64,000 bases of DNA, taken from the NCBI RefSeq assembly GCF_037975245.1, contig NC_092562.1, forward strand, positions 23,925,554-23,989,553, in the 5' to 3' direction. The position numbers were made by a program, and so were the translations under genes. Below the pieces are notes generated by a model. That model did not search any database. It was not told the DNA's origin and was given only the letters and a program-made list of their open reading frames with translations. The stretch comes from Apostichopus japonicus. Its lineage: Eukaryota; Echinodermata; Holothuroidea; Aspidochirotida; Stichopodidae. Each line of letters begins with the position of its first letter. Position 1 is the first letter of the stretch. This document shows, in pieces, positions 13,301 through 23,025 of this stretch.

Positions 13301-16300
13301 CTTGGTCAATTTCCATGGTGACTCGCGTGACATTTTTACTAAAATTCCTCTCTATTTGATATCATTAAACAAATAAAGAAATTACCTGGGAGAAAAGCAT
13401 TCATGTAGTCAGTAAGGTACGCGTTAATGCTTACAACAGTAGACAAAAAATATTTATACCTCAAGTATTGGGGGTGAAATTGGCGAAAAACTAAGCGTGA
13501 CTTGCGTGACAGTTACTATTAGCAAAAATCAGAATGCACACACAAATGTTCCATTTCTTATGTCTTATTAAAATATTTCCAATCACTTTTTGTAATCATA
13601 CCGAAGTTGAAAACCACCTCTACCTCAATTGCTATGCAACTTTGAAAAAATGTTGTAACGCATGCAAATAACGATGAAGATGTATTGTAACTCGCGTGAC
13701 AAGAAAACGTGACTCGTGTGACAAGTTCACTTTTCAGATAGTTCTAGACAAAATGCAGTAGTGAATCAAAGGTATAGATCTTGCATAGTGAAATATAACA
13801 TTCATTGGTCTAGAAAGTGTCCAAAAGGTACTTCCCTTGGGAATGTCCAGATGATATTATGTCCCCGAGTTACCTTCATGACTGCAGACAGTACAGTGTA
13901 GGTAATATACTGTACGGGTAGTACAGTTGTAAGGCAATATATCTTGTCAATTAATATTTGTAACAACATTTCCCTTACTCAAAATCCATATATGGCCCAT
14001 ATATGGCAATTTGTATCTGGCCCATATCTGTGCCATATATGGAATTTATATCTGGCCATATCAAGAATTGGGCAGATATAACTTGATATAAGATAAAGGC
14101 CATATCTGCCTCAGATAAAACTTTATATGGGTCACTTTTTATCTGGACCAGATATGGTCCATATATGGCAAATCCATATCTGTCCCATATATGGCAAATC
14201 CATATCTGGCTCATATATGGCAAATCCATATCTGGCCCATATATGGCAATTTGTATCTGGCCCATATCTGTGCCATATATGGAATTTATATCTGGCCATA
14301 ACAAGAATTGGGCAGATATAACTTGATATAAGATAAAGGCCATATCTGCCTCAGATAAAACTTTATATGGGTCACTTTTTATCTGGACCAGATATGGTCC
14401 ATATATGGCAAATCCATATCTGGCCCATATATGGCAAATCCATATCTGGCCCATATATAGCAGATCCATATATGGCCCATATATGGCAAATCCATATCTG
14501 GCTCATATATGCCACATCCATATATATTGCCCTTGGCAAATCCATTACTGTCCCATATTATGATAAATCCAGATTGAACTAGTTAAAAAAAATGGCTTCA
14601 TCTGTGCCAGAACTTCATCTGGCGATTGTAAAGAAATATAATTTGAAACCAAATAAGGGCAATATATGGCCCATATAAAGCAACTCTTTATTTACTGCTT
14701 AATTATCTGGCCATTAATTACATTTCCTGTTTGATCCATCAGCAGGTATTTTTCTTTTTCTTGTTTCACTTTACCCACAGTATGTCCAAGCCTTTACAAA
14801 TAATAAACTAATATTAAAAAAGGGTCTTCTGTTCAGACGATTATTGAGGCAATATGACCTTCAGAACAAAAATACATGGTTAAGAGAATAAAATATCCTG
14901 GCATGATAAAATGCTCCACGAATAAATTGGCACTTGAAAGCCTGCTTCACGACAAAATGCCCATCACTCTGCCGTCTCTATGCTGTCTTCAGTCTCTGCA
15001 AGGTCTGCGAGTCCTTTTCATCGACACAATTTTCAAAACAATGACGAAGACATAAAGTCGGGATTACTTTATTCCCAGAACATTCCAAACCCAATTGTGT
15101 GCATAACTTTTTTTGTGACACATAGTTTTATTTATGACTCACAATGCTTCCAACTAGAAAGAGATTTCAAAATCATTTCAAATTGTGTCTGAAAAAACCC
15201 ATCTCCAGACATTTAGACCAAAAAAAAAGCAGGGCTTAATTGGAGGTAAAGATCAACTTATCTTGGACTTAAGAATCTGCAGTTTTGGCCTCAAACATAT
15301 CGCTCAAAAGCTCCTTGCTGTCACCTAATCCGACTGCTATGGTCATAAAATGACCGCTGTTCAATAAAATACTTGAGTTCTTTATTCTTCTGTGGTCCTT
15401 TAGAGGTTGATACTAAATTGCAATGTGCTATTCCCGTATTTGATATATTTGCTTTAGTAAATAAGTTCCAGGAGGGCGATATATTTTCCATTCAGTATTG
15501 AAGATCAGTCCCAAATATGTTGTTTCCATCCGTTCCAAAAATATTCTTCCTTACTTTTGACTGTTAAGTGCACTGTAGAATCCTTTGCCAATGTCCTAAC
15601 TCAATAGGTTATTTTTTACAAATCTCCATCACCCTTCCAATTCTTTCTATTAAATTTCCTTCTGTTCTCTACCCTTACCATGTGTAAACTGTTTTCCAAT
15701 CTCACTCGATCCCAGAGTATCAATACACATATGTCCTTTGTTCCAAAGAAGGTTTTCACACCATGGAGGTCTCTTTTTACCTCCATGTTCACGCTTAATT
15801 ACCCTCTGAGTCATCCTTTTCCCATCATCCTGTGGTTGCCTAGCAACCCAGATAGATCAAGTAGCCAATTTATACCCCCTTCTGCACTCTAGGTGCTTTA
15901 CCATTAAAATATGTGCAGTACTAAACATAGGGCATGGTGTATCTCTGTGAAAATACACTATGTAAGAGCACACAATCTTAAATGTATATTCAGTTATATC
16001 TCTCTATATATGGCCAGATAAAACTTAATCTGCATATCTGGATAGACTCTATGTCCAGTTATATCTGGCTTTATATCTTTATTAGGCCAGATAAAATTTT
16101 ATATGCCTATCTGGATTGTCTCTATATCCAGTTATATTTGGCTTTATATAGCCATATCAAACTTTTATGGATATCTGGATTACAAATATATCCAGATATA
16201 TTTGGCTTCATATGGCCATATCAAACTATATATGCATATCTGGATTACAATTATATCAAGATATATCTGGCTTTATATGGCCAGATAAACTTAATAAGTG

Positions 16301-19300
16301 TATCTGGATTGACTCTATATCCAGTTATATGTGGCTTTATATGGCCATATCAAACCAGATATGGATATCTGGATTACAAATATATCAAGATATATCTGGC
16401 TTTATATGGCCATATCAAACTTGATATGGATATCTGGATTGACCCTTTATCCAATTATATCTGGCTTTATATGGCCATATCAAACTTGATATGGATATCT
16501 GGATTACCATTATATCAAGATATATCTGGCTTTATATGGCCATATCAAACTTGATATGGATATCTGGATTACAATTATATCAAGATACTGTATATCTGGC
16601 TTTATATGGCCATATCAAACTTGATATGGATATCTGGATTACAATTATATCAATATATATCTGGCTTGATATGGCCATATCAAACTTTATATGCGTATCT
16701 GGATTACAACTAAATCCAGTTATATCTGGCTTTATATGGCCATATCAAACTTGATATGGATATCTGGATTACCATTATATCAAGATATATCTGGCTTTAT
16801 ATGGCCATATCAAACTTGATATGGATATCTGGATTGACCCTTTATCCAATTATATCTGGCTTTATATGGCCATATCAAACTTGATATGGATATCTGGATT
16901 ACCATTATATCAAGATATATCTGGCTTTATATGGCCATATCAAACTTTATCTATCCAGATATAGCCAGATATAAAACCAGATATGGAATTTGAGTAAGGG
17001 TTAGTCTGTTGAAGTCACTCATTTGAGAGTTATAGAAGAAAGAGATCTATCAAAATGTGATTCAAAGTACTATTCTCATTTGTCATATTTGAATAAACCA
17101 AAAGTGTAATAATTGGGAAGATACATTCGCTCATAGGATTTTGGGAATGATTGAGCAGTTAAAACCTTAAGGTTGTCAAGTCATAGCACATGGCATTGCC
17201 AGATACAAATATAGATTATGTTTTTGTACATTACTAAAAAATCAATGACAAGTGCTAACTTTCCAAATGTGGTGATAAAATAGGCAATATATTGCAAATA
17301 AATATTCATGATTTTGAATTCTGATATTTCAAATGAAATTATCATAATTAGTTGCATTATGTGTGCCCATATTATTCATGTTGCCTAATTAAAGGGGAAT
17401 GCATATATGATATCTTTAATCAGTGATTCATTCATCAAACTATAACATCCATGTAAATTTCACACAGTAAATAGGTAGAAACACTATCTTGATTTGACGT
17501 GACTCGCGTGACGTGACTCGCGTGACATTTGTAAAGGGTGATTTTCTGCAAAATTTGAATATCTTCTGAAAAGGAAAATTCAGTAATCCTTTTGGTATCT
17601 ATTTGAAAATGTAATATTCATTATTTGAAGTAAAACTATTGTGCAGGCAAGGAGAAAAAAAACAAAAACAGTAAATTTTGTGACTCACGTGGCAGTAAAT
17701 CGAGGGTGTTTACTGTTTTCAATTTACCACTGTTGTCTAATGCCTTGATGTCAAAATAAAATTGAAGCTATAAAGTGAGCACTATACTATAGCAAATATA
17801 ATTAGTCCAACACACAGTTAATAGGTAGAAACACTATCTTGAATTGACGTGATTCACGTGACGTGACTCGCGTGACATTCGTAAAGGGTGATTTTCTGCA
17901 AAATTTGAATATCTTCTGGAAAGGAAAATTCAGTAATCCTTTTGGTATCTATTTGAAGACTTGATATTCATTATTTGGAGTAAAACTATTGTGCAGGCAA
18001 GGAGAAGAAAAACAAGAACAGTAAATTTTGTGACTCGCGTGACAGTAAATCGAGGGTGTTTTCAATTCACCACTATTGTCTAATGCCTTGATGTAGAAAA
18101 AAATTGAAGCTACAGTATTAAGTGAGCACTATGCTATAGCAAATATAATTAGTCCAAAACACTGATGATACCTATGATTAATATGTACAAATCTGCACAA
18201 AATGAAATTTCACTGTATTTTTCATAATTTAGTTACTATCGGAACCATTTGTTATTACCGACCCCATAATCAAACAAATGATGTTTCAGGGGTGAACAAA
18301 TTATTTTTAGTAACTGCAAGTATTCTATTTATTGGACACTTATACAATTGTAATGTACAATGATTTTAAATTTTTTGGTATGATGTTGACCTTATCATGG
18401 AATTGACCATATAAACTTAACAACTTTCAACATTACCTTCAATTTACATTTCAACATTTTCATAACATTTCATAACATCTCATGAAAACTACATTTTGCA
18501 GCAAAATGATGAATAAATTGCTACAAACTTGTAGAAAAATATTTGAACATTTTAACAGCGCCTTAACTTTTCCATATAGGATCAACTATGACAATTTTTC
18601 GCCAATTGATGGGAAGATAATTACAGTGTGTAAAAGTAAGTTGGTGGGCCTGACATTTGGATCCTAGCAGGATCTTCTTCAGAGGCTGAATGACAAGTAA
18701 CATAAACTACAAGGGACAGAAGACCAGCACAAAGAGATTGATGTAAGAGGATTACAGTAGTTGACAAATGATGGAGAGATCGAAGAAACCAACAGGGAGA
18801 AGAAAAGAGGTAGGAGATAAACTGTAGGACAAAGAGAAGATTAAGGGGAGAGGGTAGGGTATAAATTACAGAAGGACAAAGACAGGAAAGTGTGGAGAAA
18901 AGAGGTGGCAGAGAGCTATGAGAAGAGGGGTGACAGAGAGGAACAAGGGGGGAGCAAAAGAAAGGTTAGTCATGTCTTTCCTGAATGTTGAGCCCATGAG
19001 GTTGAATGGTGTGAAGGTGTTGCATCCAGTCTCTCTCTGCTGGGTCTTACTAGGTCAGGACGGCTACCTAAGGATTCAATCCCCTGTAGGGACATGTCAA
19101 TAATGGCATGGTCGGGAGATAATAATTACAGATTATAAAAGAACAATATTTCTGCTAAACTTTAGGCTTCTCTTTTTTCATCAAAACTGTTATGAAAATG
19201 ATATTATTTTACTTTACTGGTTTGGTTTGCATAAAATAGTAAATACTTAAATTAAAGTACATGTACACTTATGGAGCAGTGTTCCATGTACAATATACTG

Positions 19301-22300
19301 TATACACATTTCATGGAGCACTTGTTTTTACTTAAAACATCGGAACAATGTACTCCTACTGTATTCCTATTAAAAGCAAAACACCACTAGAAATTTGAAG
19401 AAAGAAAAAAACAATTATATATACAATGCATTGTCCTTGAAGTGAACTTTGTACCTGCAATTCAGAAATAGATCTTCATTCCTCTCCAAGAAGAGTAACC
19501 ACTTGGGATCTTCACTGTACGTTGGATTTGAGATTATCTCCAAGAGATGATCTGAGGAGGAGGATTAAATGTAAGTTGTAGATTACTGTATGAACATGTA
19601 TTGCCCTCCTGGAACTTAAAGCAAATATATTAAGCAAATATATAAAGCAAATATATTAACAAATGAAGGAATAGCTCAATGTAGATAGTATCAATATGTA
19701 CAAGACCACAGAAGATTAAAGAACTGAACCATCTAGTGTTATTTTGGAGCGTACCGGTATCACGCGATGCCAGTTTATGTTAGTAAGTAATATGATTTAC
19801 CTGGGCCCAAGATTTGCATGTACATGTATGCATGATATACCAGTTTGCACATCACACATTTTTACTATATTCCAATGCAGTTGAGTTCTGTGTTTATATT
19901 TCGCGTGTGTCTTGCTCTCTGTATGGGTCTCCGTACCAGAACAGAGATAACTGATCAAGCTGGAAAGTTACCCTCAATGCTAGTCCATTGTTGGCTACTT
20001 ATTTCCTATTTGATGGACAAAACCCTTTTACATACAGTTATTCCAGACATTCAGATTATGTTTTATCTGGCCATGTAAAGCCAGATATAACTGGATATGT
20101 AGTCAATCCAGTCTAATGCAGATAAATATTGATCTGACCATATAAAGCCAGATATAAAGTTAAACAGTTAATCCAGATATGCAGATAAAGTTTTATCTGG
20201 CCCAGGTATGGATGCCATAAAATTTAACCAGATAAAGTTTTATATATATATATTGGCCATATAAAACTTCATTTTATATCAAGTTTTATCTGCCCAATTT
20301 TTTATCTGATCTAGATATAAATTCCAGATCTTGAGCAGACCCGGCCCAGATTGATATTCCAGATCTGGCCCAGATCTGGTTTCTTATACTGTATCTGGCC
20401 CAGATCTGGGATTTTGGTAATTTCCTTTAATCAACAACAACAACAAGAATAACAATAAGAAAAAGAATGAGAATAATATGTCAAACATTAAATTAAGAAA
20501 TTCACCAGATCATTACAACAATCCATGTGTCACAGCTCCAGTATTTGTTGTAATCATCCCATGACAGAGATATTGATAACTCAAATTGACCTTTCAAGGA
20601 ACTACTTGCTACCATATCAAATTGCACAGGGAATTTAAGGAAGAGCTTTCTGTGATATTAATTTTCTTTTCCAGCATGTAAAGTACTATAGTTGTAGTAC
20701 TTTATACTGTAGTGTGAATTAATGCCAGTTTTTCTTTTGTGAAGCAACTGGCCAAATGAGAGGTCAAATGGGTTGAAAATACCTCAAATATGAAATTTGC
20801 TATTATGTTTATGACAAATGACTCTGTATTTGGATAGGAATTGTGTGGGTTCCCAATTCGTTGCAATTGAGTTCTCATTTAATACAGCAGCTGAACATCA
20901 GGAAGTGAAATGTACGTGGTTAGAGAAATACTTTTTAAGTGTAATTTACCATCGCATATAGGCCTACTCACACTGAAAAACATGAAATAGCTGTTCAAAA
21001 TCAACATTCGTTTGGGACATTTAACAATTTTTAGCAACTGCTTTCTTAAATCGGTACAGTAGGCCATTAAAGAAAAAAACAAAAAAATTCACATCTCATT
21101 GTTTGGCCAGACCAAATTGCCAATGGTGACACAGGTCTCCATCAAGTACTGCTGATCACATCTAGAATCAGCGGTCGTTCCAGTATGTGCAGCTCTCATA
21201 GAAATGGCAACTTTTTTTTTAAAAGACAGAAATATTTTGCAAAGCTGACGGGTAGATCTACAAATCACACCATCCCAAATTATTCCCAATAAACACCCAA
21301 AAACCAAATGTTTAGTGATTCCGATACCCAAACATATTTTCATATTGTGGTAAACTAAATGTTAATATTTGTGAACTTTTGCATGCATACCAATGATCGA
21401 GGGATTATATCTATTGACTAATGCAGCAACATACAGTATATCCGAAGGTACCAGGAATCGGCAATGTTGTTGATGTGACAGAGTATAAAAACAAATGCAT
21501 ATGAATAATAATGAAATTTTATGATCTCATCTAAGATGTACTGTATCTATACACTTGCATTGTAATATCCAAGTTCATTGTTGAGATATCATGTTTACAA
21601 GCTGTTTTTGACAATTTTCCATTAAGCTCCAACCACCATGATTATAAATGAGGTAAAAGTCATTGATGAAACAACATACATACATGTATACACTACTGTA
21701 TGCCCACTCATTAATATTCATGTGATGGGAACCAGAAACAATAGCACATGCGCATCTACTCATGGTAGGTCATCTACCTACAAAGGATGTTTGTGGAGGT
21801 ATTGTGTGTACAAGATGTTTTTGAAGATTTTTTGACTAATAATGAGGTAAAATTTGTTGTTGAGAGAACATACATACTAACTATGCAGTTACATGACAAT
21901 ACCAAGTATGAACTAAATCAGACATACATGTACAGTACGGTTGAAGAGATACTGACATTTTCAGACTTTTACATGAAGCCCCACCCACTCATTAATATGC
22001 AGGATAGCCCCACCCAAACAAGGAGGGATCACCTACTGACCATGACCAATATATAAACTAAGTATGACATCATGACTGCATAGGTTCTGACGGATGCAAA
22101 GCATTGGAACAGAAAAAAAACATGACTTATACAGAATTTACATAGTGTCATCATATTTGCTATATTGTGTTGTTTAACAAAAAAATTCAATATGATGCAA
22201 ACAAAATGCTTACAGTACTCACCCTCATATCCTTCTAATCTTTCATCTACCATATGGTAGAGATGTCCAGATAACTTCTCTTCATTACTTGTCCGACTTG

Positions 22301-23000
22301 GATTCTCTCTGCCTCTTAACACCGAAATTATATCACCATGATTTTTCTCGCCCAGCAAAGCTCTGACGATTTCAGATAACTCCAAGAACATTTTGTTCAT
22401 TTCCATTCCATTCACTTCATTGTTATTCTCACAAATGTTCTCTACTATTTCATTTCCTCGGTCCGAAACTTTTGCCATTATCTGTAACAAACCTAACCAA
22501 TCTTCGGAATAAGAACGGACATTCTCTCTGTTCAAGTATTTGTCTCCTAGACTTGAATAGTCAGAAATGAAAAAGCTATCTGACCAAAGATACTTCATAA
22601 GCCAGATCAGGAGATCCAATGAAAATGACAATTGCTTGAATAGGCAGAGCAAACTGTGCTGTTGATCTCCTATAATTGCACTATCTGTATTGGCATCTGA
22701 CTTGTTGTGTTTAGTACTACTTCGGCAAAACATTCTATTCTCAAATATTTGATAAACATCTGTTTGTTCAAATCCTAACAGCTCTGGTGAATCATCAATG
22801 TATGTACTACAATTTGAGGTCTTTGCCAAAATGTTCAAAGATGAATTCAGTTGTTTTAAAAGTATCTTGGTTGCATGTTGTCTGTGTTGGTCTTCCACTA
22901 TTCCAATGAGTCGGTTCTCAATGATACAGCTTAGGCCTTTGTAAATCTGTGTTGGCCATTGTGAGGTAACACTGCTGTGTTCTCCTTTGATGTCTGCCAT
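1109..23000 (-). CDS. gemin4: Gemin4-like gene, SMN complex component (partial, ten exons seen)
   Basis: Gemin4 is a helical-repeat subunit of the SMN complex. It binds the helicase Gemin3 and acts in cytoplasmic snRNP assembly and Cajal bodies. Ten minus-strand exons with consensus splice sites give about 690 codons. Family resemblance, judged from memory, is clearest in three places: LNQTFNRLTNSNNSQ (8,922-8,970), like the vertebrate LNTTFNQLT region; CTIAEWKSTLVTLRGLL with MIPYSSQFSGYLPLNIH (1,609-1,813), like the CSPQEWQRL and VPYSLEYIQFVPLLNL stretch; and ELQLSQLLL then CWDHIIK (1,109-1,224), like ELQLSVLFL and GWNHVVK. Exon phases agree everywhere except between 19,455 and 9,092, where at least one exon is missing. 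The ATG at 23,000 has a strong context (caagATGG), but vertebrate Gemin4 has roughly 200 more N-terminal residues, so upstream exons may exist. The 3' end lies beyond position 1. Confidence 0.85.
1466..1560. repeat. dispersed repeat, Penelope-terminus-like, intronic
   Basis: The stretch with gcctgacatttcgatcctag and gcaggatcttcagaggctga reappears almost exactly at 18,628-18,720. This wording is typical of Penelope-like element ends as I recall them. The rest of the intron (1,225-1,608) shows nothing recognisable. Confidence 0.6.
1609..1813 (-). CDS. gemin4: Gemin4-like exon (68 codons)
   Basis: Acceptor ttttttcccccag, donor ATG|GTAAGA, phase 0 to 1. It encodes IIMTEATSTPSCYQLNHRSL through SSQFSGYLPLNIH. 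The EWKSTLVTLRGLL and YLPLNIH parts line up with the conserved C-terminal third of Gemin4. Confidence 0.9.
2571..2662 (-). CDS. gemin4: Gemin4-like exon with a tandem (NAGNAG) acceptor
   Basis: Donor GAG|GTAAGT. The acceptor reads ttttttagcag, so either AG works in frame; the upstream one (exon start 2,665) adds one codon, giving EADK instead of EDK. It encodes DKSTKEEELAIWDTILQVGS then TSEKVAQECCE. Confidence 0.85.
3364..3424 (-). CDS. gemin4: Gemin4-like short exon (about 20 codons)
   Basis: Acceptor ttcttttcag, donor AAG|GTGAGG, phase 0 to 1. It encodes YSQDCLDAVRLQLRSLRNLE. It was recognised only because both splice sites and phase agree with the neighbouring exons. Confidence 0.82.
3932..4038 (-). 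CDS. gemin4: Gemin4-like exon
   Basis: Acceptor cacctctcag, donor AAA|GTAAGT. Only this acceptor restores the phase-1 frame; the closer cag at 4,020 would give a stop. It encodes DANLQVMSKNLYEFHWSTKL then KVYDQLKSLAPDFQK. Confidence 0.87.
4755..5091 (-). CDS. gemin4: Gemin4-like exon (112 codons)
   Basis: Acceptor attcaacag, donor G|GTAAGA, phase 0 to 1. It encodes ESVFFDSPIMQPPVLSCDEL through LCTESLQLVCKGITYITND. The leucine-rich helical character, with no low complexity, fits an alpha-solenoid protein. Confidence 0.88.
5092..7942. other. Gemin4 intron with two local duplications
   Basis: No coding signal. It holds a direct duplication of about 100 bp (5,922-6,025 and 6,069-6,170, both with ggtttgtggaataatatag and catctgatgaaag), a C run at 6,422-6,434, and a second direct duplication (7,190-7,295 and 7,296-7,395, both with aatgaagtgagc). 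A tRNA-like B box (gggttcaagccc, near 7,450) suggests an old SINE. Confidence 0.6.
7943..8050 (-). CDS. gemin4: Gemin4-like exon (36 codons)
   Basis: Acceptor ctttgttag, donor GAG|GTAAAC, phase 0 to 0. It encodes LAVQVGCLILQKPEATLQRA then LLHVTQNQEAVKTLCE. It aligns with the Gemin4 stretch that follows LNTTFNQLT (VARLVIVHPEVTVKKMC). Confidence 0.87.
8922..9092 (-). CDS. gemin4: Gemin4-like exon (57 codons)
   Basis: Acceptor tttatttcag, donor CAG|GTGAGT, phase 0 to 0. It encodes LSLRCMSQLPLPMFLHIHEW onward and ends DWDLSLNQTFNRLTNSNNSQ. The last part is the best local match to vertebrate Gemin4 (LNTTFNQLT). Confidence 0.87.
9093..10486. other. Gemin4 intron with microsatellites
   Basis: AT-rich, no exon found. 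It contains a (CATT)n run at 9,471-9,525 and an (AT)n run at 10,264-10,326. Open frames over these runs are artefacts. Confidence 0.7.
10490..11715 (+). mobile_element. PIF/Harbinger-like DNA transposon, decayed
   Basis: Terminal inverted repeats of 28 bp with one mismatch: the left starts AAGCCCAGTCACATCTCACC (10,490-10,517) and the right is its complement ending at 11,715. Flanking 3-bp target site is TTA on the left (10,487-10,489) and TCA on the right (11,716-11,718), a TNA-type duplication with one change. The interior is rich in subterminal CCGTT/AACGG words. It carries one short Harbinger-like reading frame and no full transposase, so it is non-autonomous. Confidence 0.75.
11095..11337 (+). 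pseudogene. Harbinger-type protein N-terminal remnant (80 codons)
   Basis: Starts MDPSERFKLQTTVPALQAQM. The basic middle (KKRRKRRAWRKCWSR, then RRRQCGLYEQLMQELR) resembles the start of HARBI1-like transposases, where a tryptophan/arginine-rich stretch precedes a YxxLMxELR motif. It stops at 11,337, where the family would continue into the nuclease domain, and no catalytic part is visible. It lies inside the inverted repeats at 10,490-11,715. Confidence 0.55.
11719..13011. other. Gemin4 intron; 138-bp direct duplication
   Basis: Next to the Harbinger element is a possible exon end (see findings). A 138-bp segment is present twice, at 12,678-12,815 and 12,851-12,988, with two mismatches and 35 bp between copies. 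It forms an open frame (MEELLTSTDPCGELLPEEP), but I do not recognise it and treat it as repeat DNA. Confidence 0.6.
13012..13053 (+). ncRNA. hammerhead-ribozyme-like motif (degenerate)
   Basis: CTTCGC (13,012-13,017) pairs perfectly with GCGAAG (13,048-13,053). Between them are the hammerhead core CTGATGA, a weak 4-bp stem II with loop CAAAA, and GAAA. Stem III is almost absent (A, CCGC, T), so it is probably an inactive relic. Penelope-like elements are known to carry such type I motifs. Confidence 0.45.
13318..13722 (+). repeat. GTGACTCGCGTGAC motif array, left block
   Basis: A 14-bp motif occurs at 13,318 and, with one mismatch, at 13,497, 13,687 and 13,709. The first three are 179 and 190 bp apart. 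Sequence between motifs is not obviously conserved. The same motif returns on the other side of the 3-kb element. Confidence 0.8.
13981..14580. repeat. satellite with 240-bp period (CCATATATGG words)
   Basis: 13,981-14,220 is repeated at 14,221-14,460, followed by degenerate units to 14,580. It is made of many short words such as catatctggcccatatatgg that are near-palindromic. Long open frames here on both strands are repeat artefacts. Confidence 0.9.
15980..16990. repeat. satellite with 65-bp period (TATCTGGATT ... GGCCATATCAAAC)
   Basis: About 15 units of roughly 60-65 bp, with core words tatctggatta, tatatctggctttatatggc and catatcaaacttgatatgga. The 65-bp period leaves all frames partly open, which explains a spurious 190-codon frame. 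It uses the same words as the array at 13,981-14,580. Confidence 0.9.
17001..17498. other. AT-rich spacer between satellite element and motif array
   Basis: Nothing recognisable; no open frames, splice-bounded exons or repeats stand out. Confidence 0.5.
17460..18170 (+). repeat. 350-bp tandem duplication carrying the GTGACTCGCGTGAC motif
   Basis: 17,467-17,820 and 17,821-18,170 are two similar copies (both start near ataggtagaaacactatctt). The motif lies at 17,499, 17,513, 17,680 (variant), 17,849 (variant), 17,863 and 18,030, so it recurs about every 170-185 bp, with side-by-side doublets at two of the positions. Confidence 0.88.
18628..19110 (+). repeat. dispersed repeat, probably Penelope-like terminal segment
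   Basis: Shares the gcctgacattt...atcctagcaggatcttc stretch with 1,466-1,560, then a purine-rich tract and a conserved-looking end (gaatggtgtgaaggtgttgc). It resembles non-coding ends of Penelope-like elements; that identity is inference. The rest of the intron (18,171-19,454) is AT-rich with nothing clear. Confidence 0.5.
19455..19551 (-). CDS. gemin4: Gemin4-like exon
   Basis: Acceptor cctcctcag, donor CAG|GTACAA. It joins the previous exon in phase 1, giving the split codon GAT, and encodes HLLEIISNPTYSEDPKWLLF then LERNEDLFLNCR. This resembles the Gemin4 segment SDEWVACLGSNRALF. It ends in phase 2, which does not match the next exon found at 9,092, so an exon is missing between them. Confidence 0.8.
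20040..20415. repeat. degenerate CCAGATATAA / ATCTGGCC satellite
   Basis: Scattered words ccagatataa, tttatctggcc and ccagatctgg, related to the arrays at 13,981-16,990 but less regular. Probably a decayed piece of the same element family. Confidence 0.65.
20420..22222. other. Gemin4 intron, AT-rich, with a short direct repeat
   Basis: 21,646-21,780 and 21,842-22,005 share aatgaggtaaaa, acatacatacatg and cccactcattaatat. The last word also occurs in complement near 41,540, so this is an interspersed repeat. No exon seen. Confidence 0.5.
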
Positions 23001-23025
23001 CTTGTAAGGTTGACAAAAAAAATTT
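22223..23025 (-). CDS. gemin4: Gemin4-like large 5' exon
   Basis: Acceptor ttttacag at 23,026-23,033, donor G|GTGAGT at 22,222. The frame is open throughout, and the first ATG at 23,000 starts MADIKGEHSSVTSQWPTQIY. It ends RLEGYE in phase 1. The PTQIYKGLSCIIENRLIGI stretch resembles the Gemin4 helix around MPLLAMLLRGLTQIQSRIL. In-frame codons precede the ATG, so this could be either the first coding exon or an internal one. Confidence 0.85.

Larger units (their letters stand above)
13972..17000. mobile_element. 3-kb inverted-repeat element with satellite arrays inside both ends
   Basis: The left end CCCTTACTCAAAATCCATAT (13,972 onward) is mirrored by the complement of CCCTTACTCAAATTCCATAT ending at 17,000 (two mismatches in 24). 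Just inside are satellite arrays of ATCTGGCC/ATATGG words: a 240-bp tandem duplication on the left and a 65-bp repeat array on the right. The central 14,580-15,980 has no recognisable transposase. No clear target-site duplication was found. Confidence 0.65.

Noticed and set aside
13975-16754. 164- and 190-codon frames as proteins
   Set aside because: They lie entirely within satellite arrays, and frames on both strands stay open because of the repeat composition.
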